From an uncultured Oscillospiraceae bacterium (GTDB taxonomy: Bacteria > Bacillota > Clostridia > Oscillospirales > Oscillospiraceae), in the NCBI GenBank assembly GCA_900759385.1, contig CAAEUZ010000039.1, forward strand, positions 1 through 5,394: 5,394 nt of DNA, written 5' to 3'. The notes beneath the pieces were generated by a model. It searched no databases. It was given only the letters and a program-made list of their open reading frames with translations, and was not told where the DNA came from. The stretch's first letter is position 1. Each line of letters begins with the position of its first letter. The position numbers and the translations under genes are program-made. Shown here in pieces: positions 1-5,394 of this stretch.

Positions 1-22
1 ACAACCCGCACCCGGCAGCGGC

Positions 23-40
23 GAGCCGCGCAAGCGGCTC
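23..40 (+). repeat. Short hairpin with GCAA tetraloop
   Basis: The arms GAGCCGC (23-29) and GCGGCTC (34-40) pair perfectly around a GCAA loop (30-33) on the plus strand, giving a 7-bp stem capped by a GNRA-type tetraloop. No T-run follows, so it is not a classical intrinsic terminator. Its role is unknown. It may be part of the same intergenic element as the hairpin at 159-198. Confidence 0.5.
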
Positions 41-137
41 AAACTGCGGTCGGCGATGCTCAATTACGTATCCTGCTTAGGGATGACCACGTCGCCACTA
101 CCGCCAGCAAAAGGTTCCACCGCACCCAACGCCGGCA

Positions 138-149
138 AAAAGCGCTTTT
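138..149. repeat. 12-bp perfect palindrome AAAAGCGCTTTT
   Basis: AAAAGCGCTTTT is exactly self-complementary. On the minus strand it follows the 159-198 hairpin by about 10 bases and ends in a run of five T, so it could contribute to transcription termination of the minus-strand operon. With no loop it is a weak RNA hairpin by itself. Confidence 0.4.
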
Positions 150-158
150 CTTTGGGGC

Positions 159-198
159 GTACCCCGTTTCTTTTGGCAAGACAAAAGAAATGGGGTGC
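159..198 (-). terminator. Long hairpin, candidate terminator of the minus-strand operon
   Basis: The arms ACCCCGTTTCTTTTG (161-175) and CAAAAGAAATGGGGT (182-196) pair over 15 positions around a six-base loop, with one G-T wobble. The outer bases 159-160 and 197-198 extend the stem to 17 pairs. It begins seven bases beyond the stop codon of the fusion methyltransferase gene, where a terminator is expected. It lacks an immediate T-tract on either strand; the nearest on the minus strand is the TTTTT in the 138-149 palindrome region. It could instead be an mRNA 3'-end stabiliser or a dispersed palindromic repeat. The structure is certain from sequence; the role is inferred. Confidence 0.55.
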
Positions 199-205
199 AA
201 ATTAA

Positions 206-1918
206 TTATCCTTTTACCATTGCCAGCGCCGCCCGGGCGGCCTGCGCTGCGTCCGGCGTGTAGCAGTCGGCGCCTATCTCGTCGCAGTACTGCTGGGTGA
301 TGGGCGCGCCGCCTATCATTACCTTCACCTCGCCGCGGATACCGCGCTCGCCGGCCAGCGTGACCACGCGGCGCATCTCGTCCATGGTGGTGGTAAGCAG
401 GGCGGAGCAGGCGATGATGTCGCAGTGCTCGCTCACGGCGGTGTCCACAAAGGTCTCGGCGGAGACGTCAACGCCGAGGTCTATGACCTCCAGCCCCGCG
501 CCTTCCATCATGATCTTGACCAGGTTTTTGCCTATGTCGTGCATGTCGCCGCGCACCGTGCCCAGGCAGACACGGCCCGCGCTCTTCTGGCCGCCGGCGG
601 CGAGCAGGGGCTTGAGGCGGTCGGTGGCCGCGTTCATGCTGCGCGCGGCGACCAGCATCTCGGGCACAAAGGCCCGGCCCGCGCTGAAGTCGTCGCCGAG
701 CATCTGCATGCCGCGGACCAGGGCGTCGAGGATGCTCTGCGCGTCGTGCCCCTCGCCGAGCGCGGCCTCCACCAGTTCCAGCACGCGCTTGCGGCGGCCG
801 CGCTTGAGCGCCTCGGCCAGCTTGTCGAGCGTGCCGCTGCTGACGGCCTCTGCCGCCTCCGCCTCGGCCGCGGGTGCGGAAGCCGCTCGCGGGGCGCCGC
901 GGCGGACAACGGGTGCGCGCCGGGAGCGCAGGTGTACCTCGCTGTTCCACTGGGCTATTTCAGCGTCAATGGCGGCGTCCACCTGGGGATATACGGCCCC
1001 GGGCAGGCCGTAGGTTATGCTGGGGATGTAGTGCCCGCCGGGTGTGTTTTCCTCCAGGGCGCGGCGCACATAAGCGCGTATCTCCGCCTCGGTGGCGTCC
1101 GCTCGGTCGATGGCCGCGCCGATGCCGCCCATGAGTATCATGCGGCCCCCGAGCCGTTCCTGCAGGGCGGGGATGTTGTTCTCGGGCAGCACGCCCTGCC
1201 AGCACTGGATGCCCAGCTCGGCCATGTCCTCGATGATGTCTGCCAGATAGGCGTCGCCGTGGTGTATGGCGATGACGCCGCGCTCGCGGATGTAGCCGTA
1301 AAAGCGGCGGTAGGGCTCCTTGTAGAACTCGCGCCACATCTCAGGCTTCATGAAGAGGGCGTTCTTGGTGCCCCAGTCGTCATGGGAGAAGATTACGTCC
1401 GGGTGCAGGTTGTCGATGAGCATCTGCACGTATTTGAGGCGGTAATCGGTGATGTAGTCTATGAGCTCGTGCATCTCATCGGGGTGTTCGTAGAGGTTGG
1501 AGAGCGTGTCCTCAAAGCCCATGAGAAAGTGGCACTGCTCGAATATGCCGGTGCCCATGAAGCCGGCCACAAGCTTCTCGCCGCGCACGGCCTCGGCCTT
1601 GGCGCGGACGTCCTCCCAGCCGGCGGAGCAGTTGGCCTCCAGGTCCGGCGCGTGGACAGAGTCGCGCCAGTGGGTTATGTCGCGGAGCACCTTCAGCTCG
1701 TCGCGTGTGTCCGGCATGGGGCCGGGAGCGTCGGCGGGGAAGAGGATGGTGGTGCCCCACCTGTCCACGCTGGTGGTGCCGCGGACGCGGTTGCCGCGCA
1801 GGTAGGCGTTTATGGGGTCGCCGGTCATCATGGCCAGGGCCTCGTACTGGTCGAGGATGCGCTCCGGCCGTCCGTCTGGCTTGAGCATTTCAAGGAAAAT
1901 CTCGCGTGGTGTGGACAT
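206..1918 (-). CDS. Fused URO-D-family methyltransferase and corrinoid-binding protein
   Basis: This 570-residue cytoplasmic protein joins two parts usually encoded separately. Residues 1 to about 328 look like the uroporphyrinogen decarboxylase-fold methyltransferases (MtaA/MtbA and O-demethylase MT-I relatives), with blocks around SHDDWGTKNALF (178-189) and AIHHGDAYL (217-225). An Arg/Ala/Glu-rich linker spans about 331-362. Residues 363-445 are the helical cap of methyltransferase corrinoid proteins (GMQMLGDDF...FVPEML). Residues 446-570 form the B12-binding domain, with D458-x-H460-x-x-G463, then 41 residues, S505-x-L507, then 28 residues, G536-G537. This is the full base-off/His-on cobalamin motif, H460 being the lower cobalt ligand. 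The expected reaction is methyl transfer from a donor to its own Co(I) corrinoid. The ATG is preceded by a GGGGG-type ribosome site 8 bases upstream, 12 bases after the DUF2284 gene, so the two are co-transcribed. The usual zinc-site cysteines of thiol methyltransferases are not apparent, so the methyl donor is unknown. A true heme-pathway decarboxylase is very unlikely. Confidence 0.9.
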   Translation of the reverse strand: MSTPREIFLEMLKPDGRPERILDQYEALAMMTGDPINAYLRGNRVRGTTSVDRWGTTILFPADAPGPMPDTRDELKVLRDITHWRDSVHAPDLEANCSAGWEDVRAKAEAVRGEKLVAGFMGTGIFEQCHFLMGFEDTLSNLYEHPDEMHELIDYITDYRLKYVQMLIDNLHPDVIFSHDDWGTKNALFMKPEMWREFYKEPYRRFYGYIRERGVIAIHHGDAYLADIIEDMAELGIQCWQGVLPENNIPALQERLGGRMILMGGIGAAIDRADATEAEIRAYVRRALEENTPGGHYIPSITYGLPGAVYPQVDAAIDAEIAQWNSEVHLRSRRAPVVRRGAPRAASAPAAEAEAAEAVSSGTLDKLAEALKRGRRKRVLELVEAALGEGHDAQSILDALVRGMQMLGDDFSAGRAFVPEMLVAARSMNAATDRLKPLLAAGGQKSAGRVCLGTVRGDMHDIGKNLVKIMMEGAGLEVIDLGVDVSAETFVDTAVSEHCDIIACSALLTTTMDEMRRVVTLAGERGIRGEVKVMIGGAPITQQYCDEIGADCYTPDAAQAARAALAMVKG

Positions 1919-1930
1919 GGTTTTGACCCC

Positions 1931-2467
1931 CTAATTTATCAGAATACAGGATGAATACGTTATTGTGCCGGGGCCGTGGTAGTACTCCAGCCCCGCGCTG
2001 CGGCAGGCGTCGCTGACCAGCAGGCCGTAGGCCTCCATGCTCGGCCAGAGCTTGTCGGGATAGCGGCACGGCCGGCCGGGATAGGTGCACTGCACGCAGC
2101 GCGTGCAGGAGCCCGCCCCCATGGGGAGGAAGTCCCCGCCCGTCAGCGCCCGCGCCTGACGCGAGAGCGTGTCAAAGCGACGTTTGTGCTTTTCCTCGGC
2201 GGCCCTGAGCCCCTCGGCGTCAAAGTCACCGTCCAGCCGGGCCACCGTCTGCACGAGCACGCAGCGGGAGAACTTACGCGCCCGGCGCTCCAGCGCTTCG
2301 ATCGGGCCGCAGGCCGGGGGACAGCTCCAGCACTTGCCGTATCGCCTGCAGCGCCCGGACGCGCACATGGCGCGCACCTCCGGCGAGAAGACGAGCTCGT
2401 CCGCGGCGAACGCGGCCGCGTGTTCAAAGCCCGCCTCCAGGGCGAGGGCGATTATTTCACTGGACAC
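1931..2467 (-). CDS. DUF2284-type cysteine-rich metal-binding protein
   Basis: This 178-residue soluble protein has 12 cysteines in two main clusters: C35-x4-C40-x5-C46-x2-C49-x3-C53, the latter reading CWSCPPAC, and C121-x2-C124-x2-C127-x6-C134. The second cluster resembles a ferredoxin-like Fe-S motif. The pattern and length fit DUF2284, a family annotated as predicted metal-binding and, to my knowledge, often found near corrinoid methyltransferase genes. Its biochemical role is not established; electron transfer or metal handling for the corrinoid system is an inference. I chose the GTG at 2465-2467 because AGGTGAT lies 6 bases upstream and the protein then has family length. The frame extends to a GTG at 2572, but that lies at or above the predicted transcription start near 2568 and would add a basic, unrelated tail. 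It is the first gene of the minus-strand operon, with its stop 12 bases before the fusion gene. Confidence 0.8.
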   Translation of the reverse strand: MSSEIIALALEAGFEHAAAFAADELVFSPEVRAMCASGRCRRYGKCWSCPPACGPIEALERRARKFSRCVLVQTVARLDGDFDAEGLRAAEEKHKRRFDTLSRQARALTGGDFLPMGAGSCTRCVQCTYPGRPCRYPDKLWPSMEAYGLLVSDACRSAGLEYYHGPGTITYSSCILIN

Positions 2468-2473
2468 TGCTCG

Positions 2474-2480
2474 ATCACCT
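2474..2480 (-). promoter_or_regulatory. Ribosome binding site fixing the DUF2284 start
   Basis: On the minus strand AGGTGAT is followed by six bases (CGAGCA) and GTG. This is the only good Shine-Dalgarno match near a start codon in this frame, and it decides the start at 2467 over the longer frame beginning at 2572. Confidence 0.7.
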
Positions 2481-2535
2481 GCCCGGAAAGATTGGCGGCT
2501 ATGCCTGCGCGCCGCGCGCGTTTTGAGCCGTAAGC

Positions 2536-2564
2536 TTGACCGCCTGCGCAAAAAATAGTATAGT
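2536..2564 (+). promoter_or_regulatory. Sigma-70-type promoter for the activator operon
   Basis: TTGACC (2536-2541), a 17-base spacer containing an A-run, and TATAGT (2559-2564) give a near-consensus housekeeping promoter (5/6 and 5/6). The expected start is near 2571, giving a leader of about 26 bases before the GTG at 2597, which leaves no room for a riboswitch. It lies inside the leader of the opposing operon. Confidence 0.75.
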
Positions 2565-2574
2565 GTTACCACAA

Positions 2575-2603
2575 ATTATAAGGTGGTGGAGCCCTCGTGT
2601 CAA
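2575..2603 (-). promoter_or_regulatory. Perfect-consensus sigma-70 promoter for the methyltransferase operon
   Basis: Read on the minus strand, TTGACA (2603-2598), a 17-base spacer and TATAAT (2580-2575) match the sigma-70/sigma-A consensus at all 12 positions with ideal spacing. The expected start is near 2568, giving a leader of about 100 bases before the GTG at 2467. The -35 box overlaps the GTG start codon of the activator gene, and the activator's ribosome site sits in the spacer. Such a strong promoter suggests either high expression or control by a repressor. Confidence 0.8.
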
Positions 2604-4138
2604 CTGTCACTGTGCGCTCCGAAAGCGGAGACACCAGGCTTGAATATGAATCCGGCGTGACGCTCCTGGACGTGCTGCGCGCGGAGTCCTTCGATATAGC
2701 CGCGCCCTGCGGCGGGCAGGGCAAGTGCGGCAAGTGCGCCGTCACGCTCGTCTCGCCCGACGGCAGGCGCGAGCGCGTGAACGCCTGCCGTATACTCGCG
2801 TCTGAGGTGGGCGACAGGGTTGTAATTGCGCCTGACGCCGCCTCCGGCGGCGAGATACAGCTCCGGGGCGCGGCAATACCGGGCGCGGGCGCGCTGAAAG
2901 GCTATGCCGCCGCGCTGGACATCGGTACGACTACCCTGGCCGTGCGCATAATCGACCGCGCGAGCGGTGAGACGCTGGCCTCAGCGAGCGCGTGGAACGC
3001 CCAGGCGCCCTACGGCGCGGACGTCATCAGCCGCATAAAGCACGCCTCAAAGCCCGGCGGGCTGGAAAAGCTCACGGACACCGTGCGCGCACAGGTCCGG
3101 GAGCTAATCTCCATCGCCTGTGGTGATGCCAACGTGGCGCACGAGGATATTGGCGAAATCCTCTGCGCCGGCAATACGACCATGGAGCATATCTTTGCCG
3201 GAATCTCGCCCGAGAGCATAGGCCGTGCGCCGTACACGCCTGCCACGTACTTCGACGCGGGGGAGGAGCTGCGCGACGGCGCCTTCCCGAACGCGGCGAT
3301 CCGCCTCGCTCCCTGCGTCTCGGGCTACATCGGCGGTGACACAGTGGCGGCGGTGCACGCCACCGGCATGGCCGGGAAGGACGGCGTGCGCCTCCTGCTG
3401 GACATAGGCACCAACGGCGAGATAGTGCTCGGCGGCAGGGACGGGCTCATAAGCTGCTCCGTGGCCTGCGGACCGGCGTTCGAGGGCGCGGAGATAAGCT
3501 GCGGCATGCGCTCCGTGCCGGGGGCCATAAGCAGGGTGAGCTTTGCCCAGGGCGAGTTCTGGTACGTGGTCATAGGCGGCGGGTATCCCAAGGGCATCTG
3601 CGGCACGGGCATTGTCGATGCGCTCGCGGAGATGCTCAGGAGCGGCGTCGTGGACGGCACGGGGCGGCTCCTGGAGCCGGACGAGCTGCCGGAGGGACTG
3701 CGCGGGACCGTCTCGGTGAACAAAAAGGGCAATTTGTCCTTCACCGTAGCGCCCGGGGTGAAAATCCGGGCCGCGGACATACGCAAGCTGCAGCTGGCCA
3801 AGGCCGCGGTGCGCGCGGGCGTGGAGCTGCTCATGAAGAGCGCGGGCGTCTCGGCGGCGGACATAGACGAGGTCTGCCTCGCGGGAGGGTTCGGCACGCA
3901 GCTGAACATAGCCAGCGCGGCGGCCATCGGGCTCATACCGCCCGAGCTCGCGGGTAAGACGCGGGCGATAGGCAACGCGGCCCTGGACGGGGTGCACCGC
4001 GCCCTGTGCGAGGCCGACGGCTTCGCGCAGCTGCTGGACATTCGCAGCCGCTGCCGGTACATGGAACTCTCCGGCAGCGCTGAGTTTGCCGACGCCTTTG
4101 TGGACGCAATGGCATTTTACGACGACGAGGAGGACTGA
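2597..4138 (+). CDS. RACE-type ATP-dependent reductive activator of corrinoid proteins
   Basis: This 513-residue protein is expected to reduce inactive Co(II) corrinoid to Co(I), using electrons from an Fe-S cluster and ATP. Residues 1 to about 80 form a plant-type [2Fe-2S] ferredoxin domain with C38-x5-C44-x2-C47-x16-C64. After a short linker, an ASKHA/DUF4445 ATPase-like region follows: ALDIGTTTLAV (106-116), NTTMEHIF (193-200), LLLDIGTNGEI (267-277), ACGPAFEGAEI (290-300), GICGTGIVDAL (333-343), LAGGFGTQLN (428-437) and GNAALDG (459-465). These are signatures of the RACE family (corrinoid activators of acetogens and O-demethylase systems). It is at the compact end of the family, with no extra N-terminal 4Fe-4S segment as in RamA. 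Start GTG at 2597 follows AAGGTGG at 2580-2586. The next gene begins six bases after its stop. Its natural partner is the corrinoid domain encoded on the opposite strand. Confidence 0.9.
   Translation: MSTVTVRSESGDTRLEYESGVTLLDVLRAESFDIAAPCGGQGKCGKCAVTLVSPDGRRERVNACRILASEVGDRVVIAPDAASGGEIQLRGAAIPGAGALKGYAAALDIGTTTLAVRIIDRASGETLASASAWNAQAPYGADVISRIKHASKPGGLEKLTDTVRAQVRELISIACGDANVAHEDIGEILCAGNTTMEHIFAGISPESIGRAPYTPATYFDAGEELRDGAFPNAAIRLAPCVSGYIGGDTVAAVHATGMAGKDGVRLLLDIGTNGEIVLGGRDGLISCSVACGPAFEGAEISCGMRSVPGAISRVSFAQGEFWYVVIGGGYPKGICGTGIVDALAEMLRSGVVDGTGRLLEPDELPEGLRGTVSVNKKGNLSFTVAPGVKIRAADIRKLQLAKAAVRAGVELLMKSAGVSAADIDEVCLAGGFGTQLNIASAAAIGLIPPELAGKTRAIGNAALDGVHRALCEADGFAQLLDIRSRCRYMELSGSAEFADAFVDAMAFYDDEED
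4127..4134 (+). promoter_or_regulatory. Ribosome binding site inside the end of the activator gene
   Basis: GAGGAGGA is a strong Shine-Dalgarno match lying within the last codons of the activator gene. The AGGAGG core is 11 bases before the ATG at 4145, slightly long but usable, and it suggests coupled translation of the two genes. Confidence 0.65.
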
Positions 4139-4144
4139 CAAGCC

Positions 4145-5362
4145 ATGGAACTCTATTTCCCCACTATACTTGACGGCGCGACGGGTACGGAGCTGCAGAA
4201 GTGCGGCTTTTCCGGAGGCGGCTGCGCCGAGGCCTGGGTGCTCGAGCACCCGGACGCCATGCTTGACATCCAGCGGCGCTATGTCGCGGCGGGCAGCAGG
4301 ATCATCTATACGCCCACCTTCGGCGCAAACCGGGTCAAGCTGGAGGCGGCGGGAATTTTCAACCGCGTTCACGAGTACAATCTCCGCCTGGCCGCCATCG
4401 CCAGGGAGGCGGCGGGGGACACGGCGCTCGTGGCGGGGGACATCGCGCCGACGGGCCTCTTCCTCGCCCCGCTGGGCACGGCGAGCTTTGAGGAACTGGT
4501 GGACATCTACACCGAGCAGGCCGCCGCGCTGGAGGAGGCGGGCGTTGACCTCTTCGTCATCGAGACGATGATGACCCTGCCAGAGGCGCGCGCGGCGCTG
4601 CTGGCCGTGCGCAGCGTGAGCAAAAAGCCCGCGATCGTGTCCTTCACCTGCGACGGGCACGGGCGCACGCTCACGGGCACAGACGCCGCCGCGGCGCTCA
4701 CCGTCATGCAGGGCATGGGCGCGGACGCCTTCGGACTCAACTGCTCCGTCGGCCCGCGGGATATCCTCGCGCAGATCGAGCGGCTGCGGCCCTGGGCGGA
4801 GATCCCGCTGCTGGCCAAGCCCAACGCGGGCCTGCCGCACGTGGTGGACGGGCGCACGGAGTACGACTGCCCGCCGGATGAGTTCGCCGCCTGCGCGCGC
4901 GAGTTCGCCGCCGCCGGCGTGGCGTTCTTCGGCGGCTGCTGCGGCACGGACGAGCACCACATCGCCGCGCTGAAGTCCGCGCTGGAGGGCGTGGAGACCA
5001 CCGTGAGCGCGCCGGAGTACGGCGGGAGAATCCCCTGCGCCACCGAGAAGGAGGCCTTCCTGCTCGACCCGGCGGCCGAGATTCCTCAGCCGTTTGAGTG
5101 TGACGGCGCCCTGCTGGAGAATATCGAGGACGCGCAGGATGAGGGCGCGGAGCTGATCGCCGTGCGCGTGGACACCCTCGCCGATGCGGAGGTCCTTGCC
5201 GACTGCCAGTACGCCGTCACGCGCCCGCTGGCCGTGGTGTCCGGCGACGCCGCAGCCCTCGAGGCCGCCCTGCGCGCCTACCAGGGCCGGGCCATTTACT
5301 CCGGCCCGCTTGCGGACAGCGAGCTCCTGCCGCTGGCGGAGAAATACGGCCTCATAATCTGA
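4145..5362 (+). CDS. Homocysteine S-methyltransferase-fold protein with degenerate C-terminal domain
   Basis: Residues 1 to about 285 of this 405-residue protein form a homocysteine S-methyltransferase (MetH N-terminal/BHMT-like) TIM barrel: ILDGATGTELQ (8-18), TPTFGANR (56-63), GDIAPTG (98-104), ETMMTLPEARAAL (140-152), FGLNCSVGP (197-205), AKPNAG (224-229) and FFGGCCGT (261-268). C200, C265 and C266 are the expected zinc ligands that activate a thiol. Residues about 286-405 follow no intact domain but echo the first part of a MetH-type pterin-binding domain (NIEDAQDEGAELIAV; GDAAALEAALRAYQG), without its GERxNxTG folate motif. It therefore probably cannot use methyl-folate alone and needs a separate methyl-corrinoid donor, plausibly the fusion protein encoded next door. 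The acceptor is probably homocysteine, giving methionine, but another thiol is possible. It is co-transcribed with the activator. Confidence 0.85.
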   Translation: MELYFPTILDGATGTELQKCGFSGGGCAEAWVLEHPDAMLDIQRRYVAAGSRIIYTPTFGANRVKLEAAGIFNRVHEYNLRLAAIAREAAGDTALVAGDIAPTGLFLAPLGTASFEELVDIYTEQAAALEEAGVDLFVIETMMTLPEARAALLAVRSVSKKPAIVSFTCDGHGRTLTGTDAAAALTVMQGMGADAFGLNCSVGPRDILAQIERLRPWAEIPLLAKPNAGLPHVVDGRTEYDCPPDEFAACAREFAAAGVAFFGGCCGTDEHHIAALKSALEGVETTVSAPEYGGRIPCATEKEAFLLDPAAEIPQPFECDGALLENIEDAQDEGAELIAVRVDTLADAEVLADCQYAVTRPLAVVSGDAAALEAALRAYQGRAIYSGPLADSELLPLAEKYGLII

Positions 5363-5370
5363 ACACAGAC

Positions 5371-5394
5371 ATACAAAACCGCCCGGGATGTGAT
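5371..5394 (+). terminator. Possible left arm of a terminator, cut by window end
   Basis: Nine bases after the last stop codon comes AAAACCGCCCGGGAT. An A-run followed by a GC-rich arm immediately after an operon is the usual left half of an intrinsic terminator hairpin. The right arm and T-run would lie beyond the window, so this is only a suggestion. Confidence 0.35.

Larger units (their letters stand above)
1..205. other. Intergenic region with several inverted repeats
   Basis: No convincing gene is seen in this stretch. It carries three self-complementary elements: a 7-bp stem at 23-40, a 12-bp perfect palindrome at 138-149 and a long hairpin at 159-198. A plus-strand frame is open from base 2 to a TAA at 203-205, directly abutting the stop of the minus-strand gene at 206-208. 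It could be the C-terminal end of a gene that starts outside the window. However, it runs through all the hairpins and its translation is basic and low-complexity, with no recognised domain, so I regard it as non-coding. The arrangement resembles a dispersed intergenic element more than a gene tail. Confidence 0.5.

Noticed and set aside
206..1200. CRISPR array, transposase, tRNA or phage genes anywhere in the window
   Set aside because: I saw no regularly spaced repeats, no transposase or integrase motifs and no tRNA-like cloverleaf; coding space is accounted for by the four metabolic genes.
425..1954. A 509-codon plus-strand open frame opposite the fusion methyltransferase gene
   Set aside because: It is antisense to a gene with clear, complete domain motifs. 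Its translation is rich in Gly/Ala/Val/His with no recognisable domain, which is typical of open antisense frames in GC-rich DNA.
2503..2549. Direct repeat GCCTGCGC at 2503-2510 and 2542-2549, possible operator pair
   Set aside because: Eight GC-rich bases repeated once near each other is weak evidence here. The second copy does lie in the plus promoter spacer, but no symmetry or further copy supports a regulator site.
2468..2568. A cobalamin riboswitch in the ~100-base leader of the minus-strand operon
   Set aside because: The leader is shorter than cobalamin riboswitches and I find no B12-box-like sequence. Only GC-rich partial stems such as GGCGG/CCGCC are present, which are expected by chance in this composition.
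2563..2572. Near-palindrome GTGTTACCAC between the two -10 boxes as an operator
   Set aside because: Only the three outer bases on each side pair, which is too little to call a binding site.
3104..4960. A 618-codon minus-strand open frame crossing both plus-strand genes
   Set aside because: It spans the junction of two well-supported genes, its product is Arg/Ala/His/Gly-rich low complexity, and it has no promoter or ribosome site that I can see.

Overview
This GC-rich window carries four tightly packed genes in two divergent operons. Together they look like one self-contained corrinoid (vitamin B12)-dependent methyl-transfer module. Gene content, GC-rich Shine-Dalgarno-led genes, sigma-70-type promoters and intergenic palindromes suggest an anaerobic bacterium, most plausibly a high-GC member of the Clostridia (Oscillospirales-like gut bacteria). 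No rRNA or other taxonomic marker is present, so the lineage is an inference.

Layout. Positions 1-205 are intergenic and hold a GNRA-type hairpin, a 12-bp perfect palindrome and a long AT/GC hairpin just past the stop of the first gene. Positions 206-1918 (minus) encode a 570-residue fusion of a uroporphyrinogen-decarboxylase-fold methyltransferase and a corrinoid-binding protein with a complete cobalamin motif. Positions 1931-2467 (minus) encode a cysteine-rich DUF2284-type metal-binding protein, transcribed before the fusion gene. Positions 2468-2596 are a compact regulatory region with two crossed promoters, the minus-strand one matching the sigma-70 consensus exactly. Positions 2597-4138 (plus) encode a RACE-type ATP-dependent reductive activator of corrinoid proteins. 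Positions 4145-5362 (plus) encode a homocysteine S-methyltransferase-fold protein with a degenerate C-terminal domain. The last 32 bases probably contain the start of a terminator cut by the window end.

How the genes may work together. The URO-D domain would take a methyl group from an unidentified donor (for example a methoxylated or methylated compound) and pass it to the cobalamin of its own C-terminal domain. When that cobalamin oxidises to Co(II), the RACE protein would reduce it back to Co(I) at the cost of ATP. The homocysteine methyltransferase-like protein is the candidate acceptor enzyme, transferring the methyl group to homocysteine or another thiol. The DUF2284 protein may carry Fe-S clusters and have an electron-transfer or metal role. 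The domain identities are well supported by motifs. The substrate, the acceptor and the linkage between the two operons are inferences.
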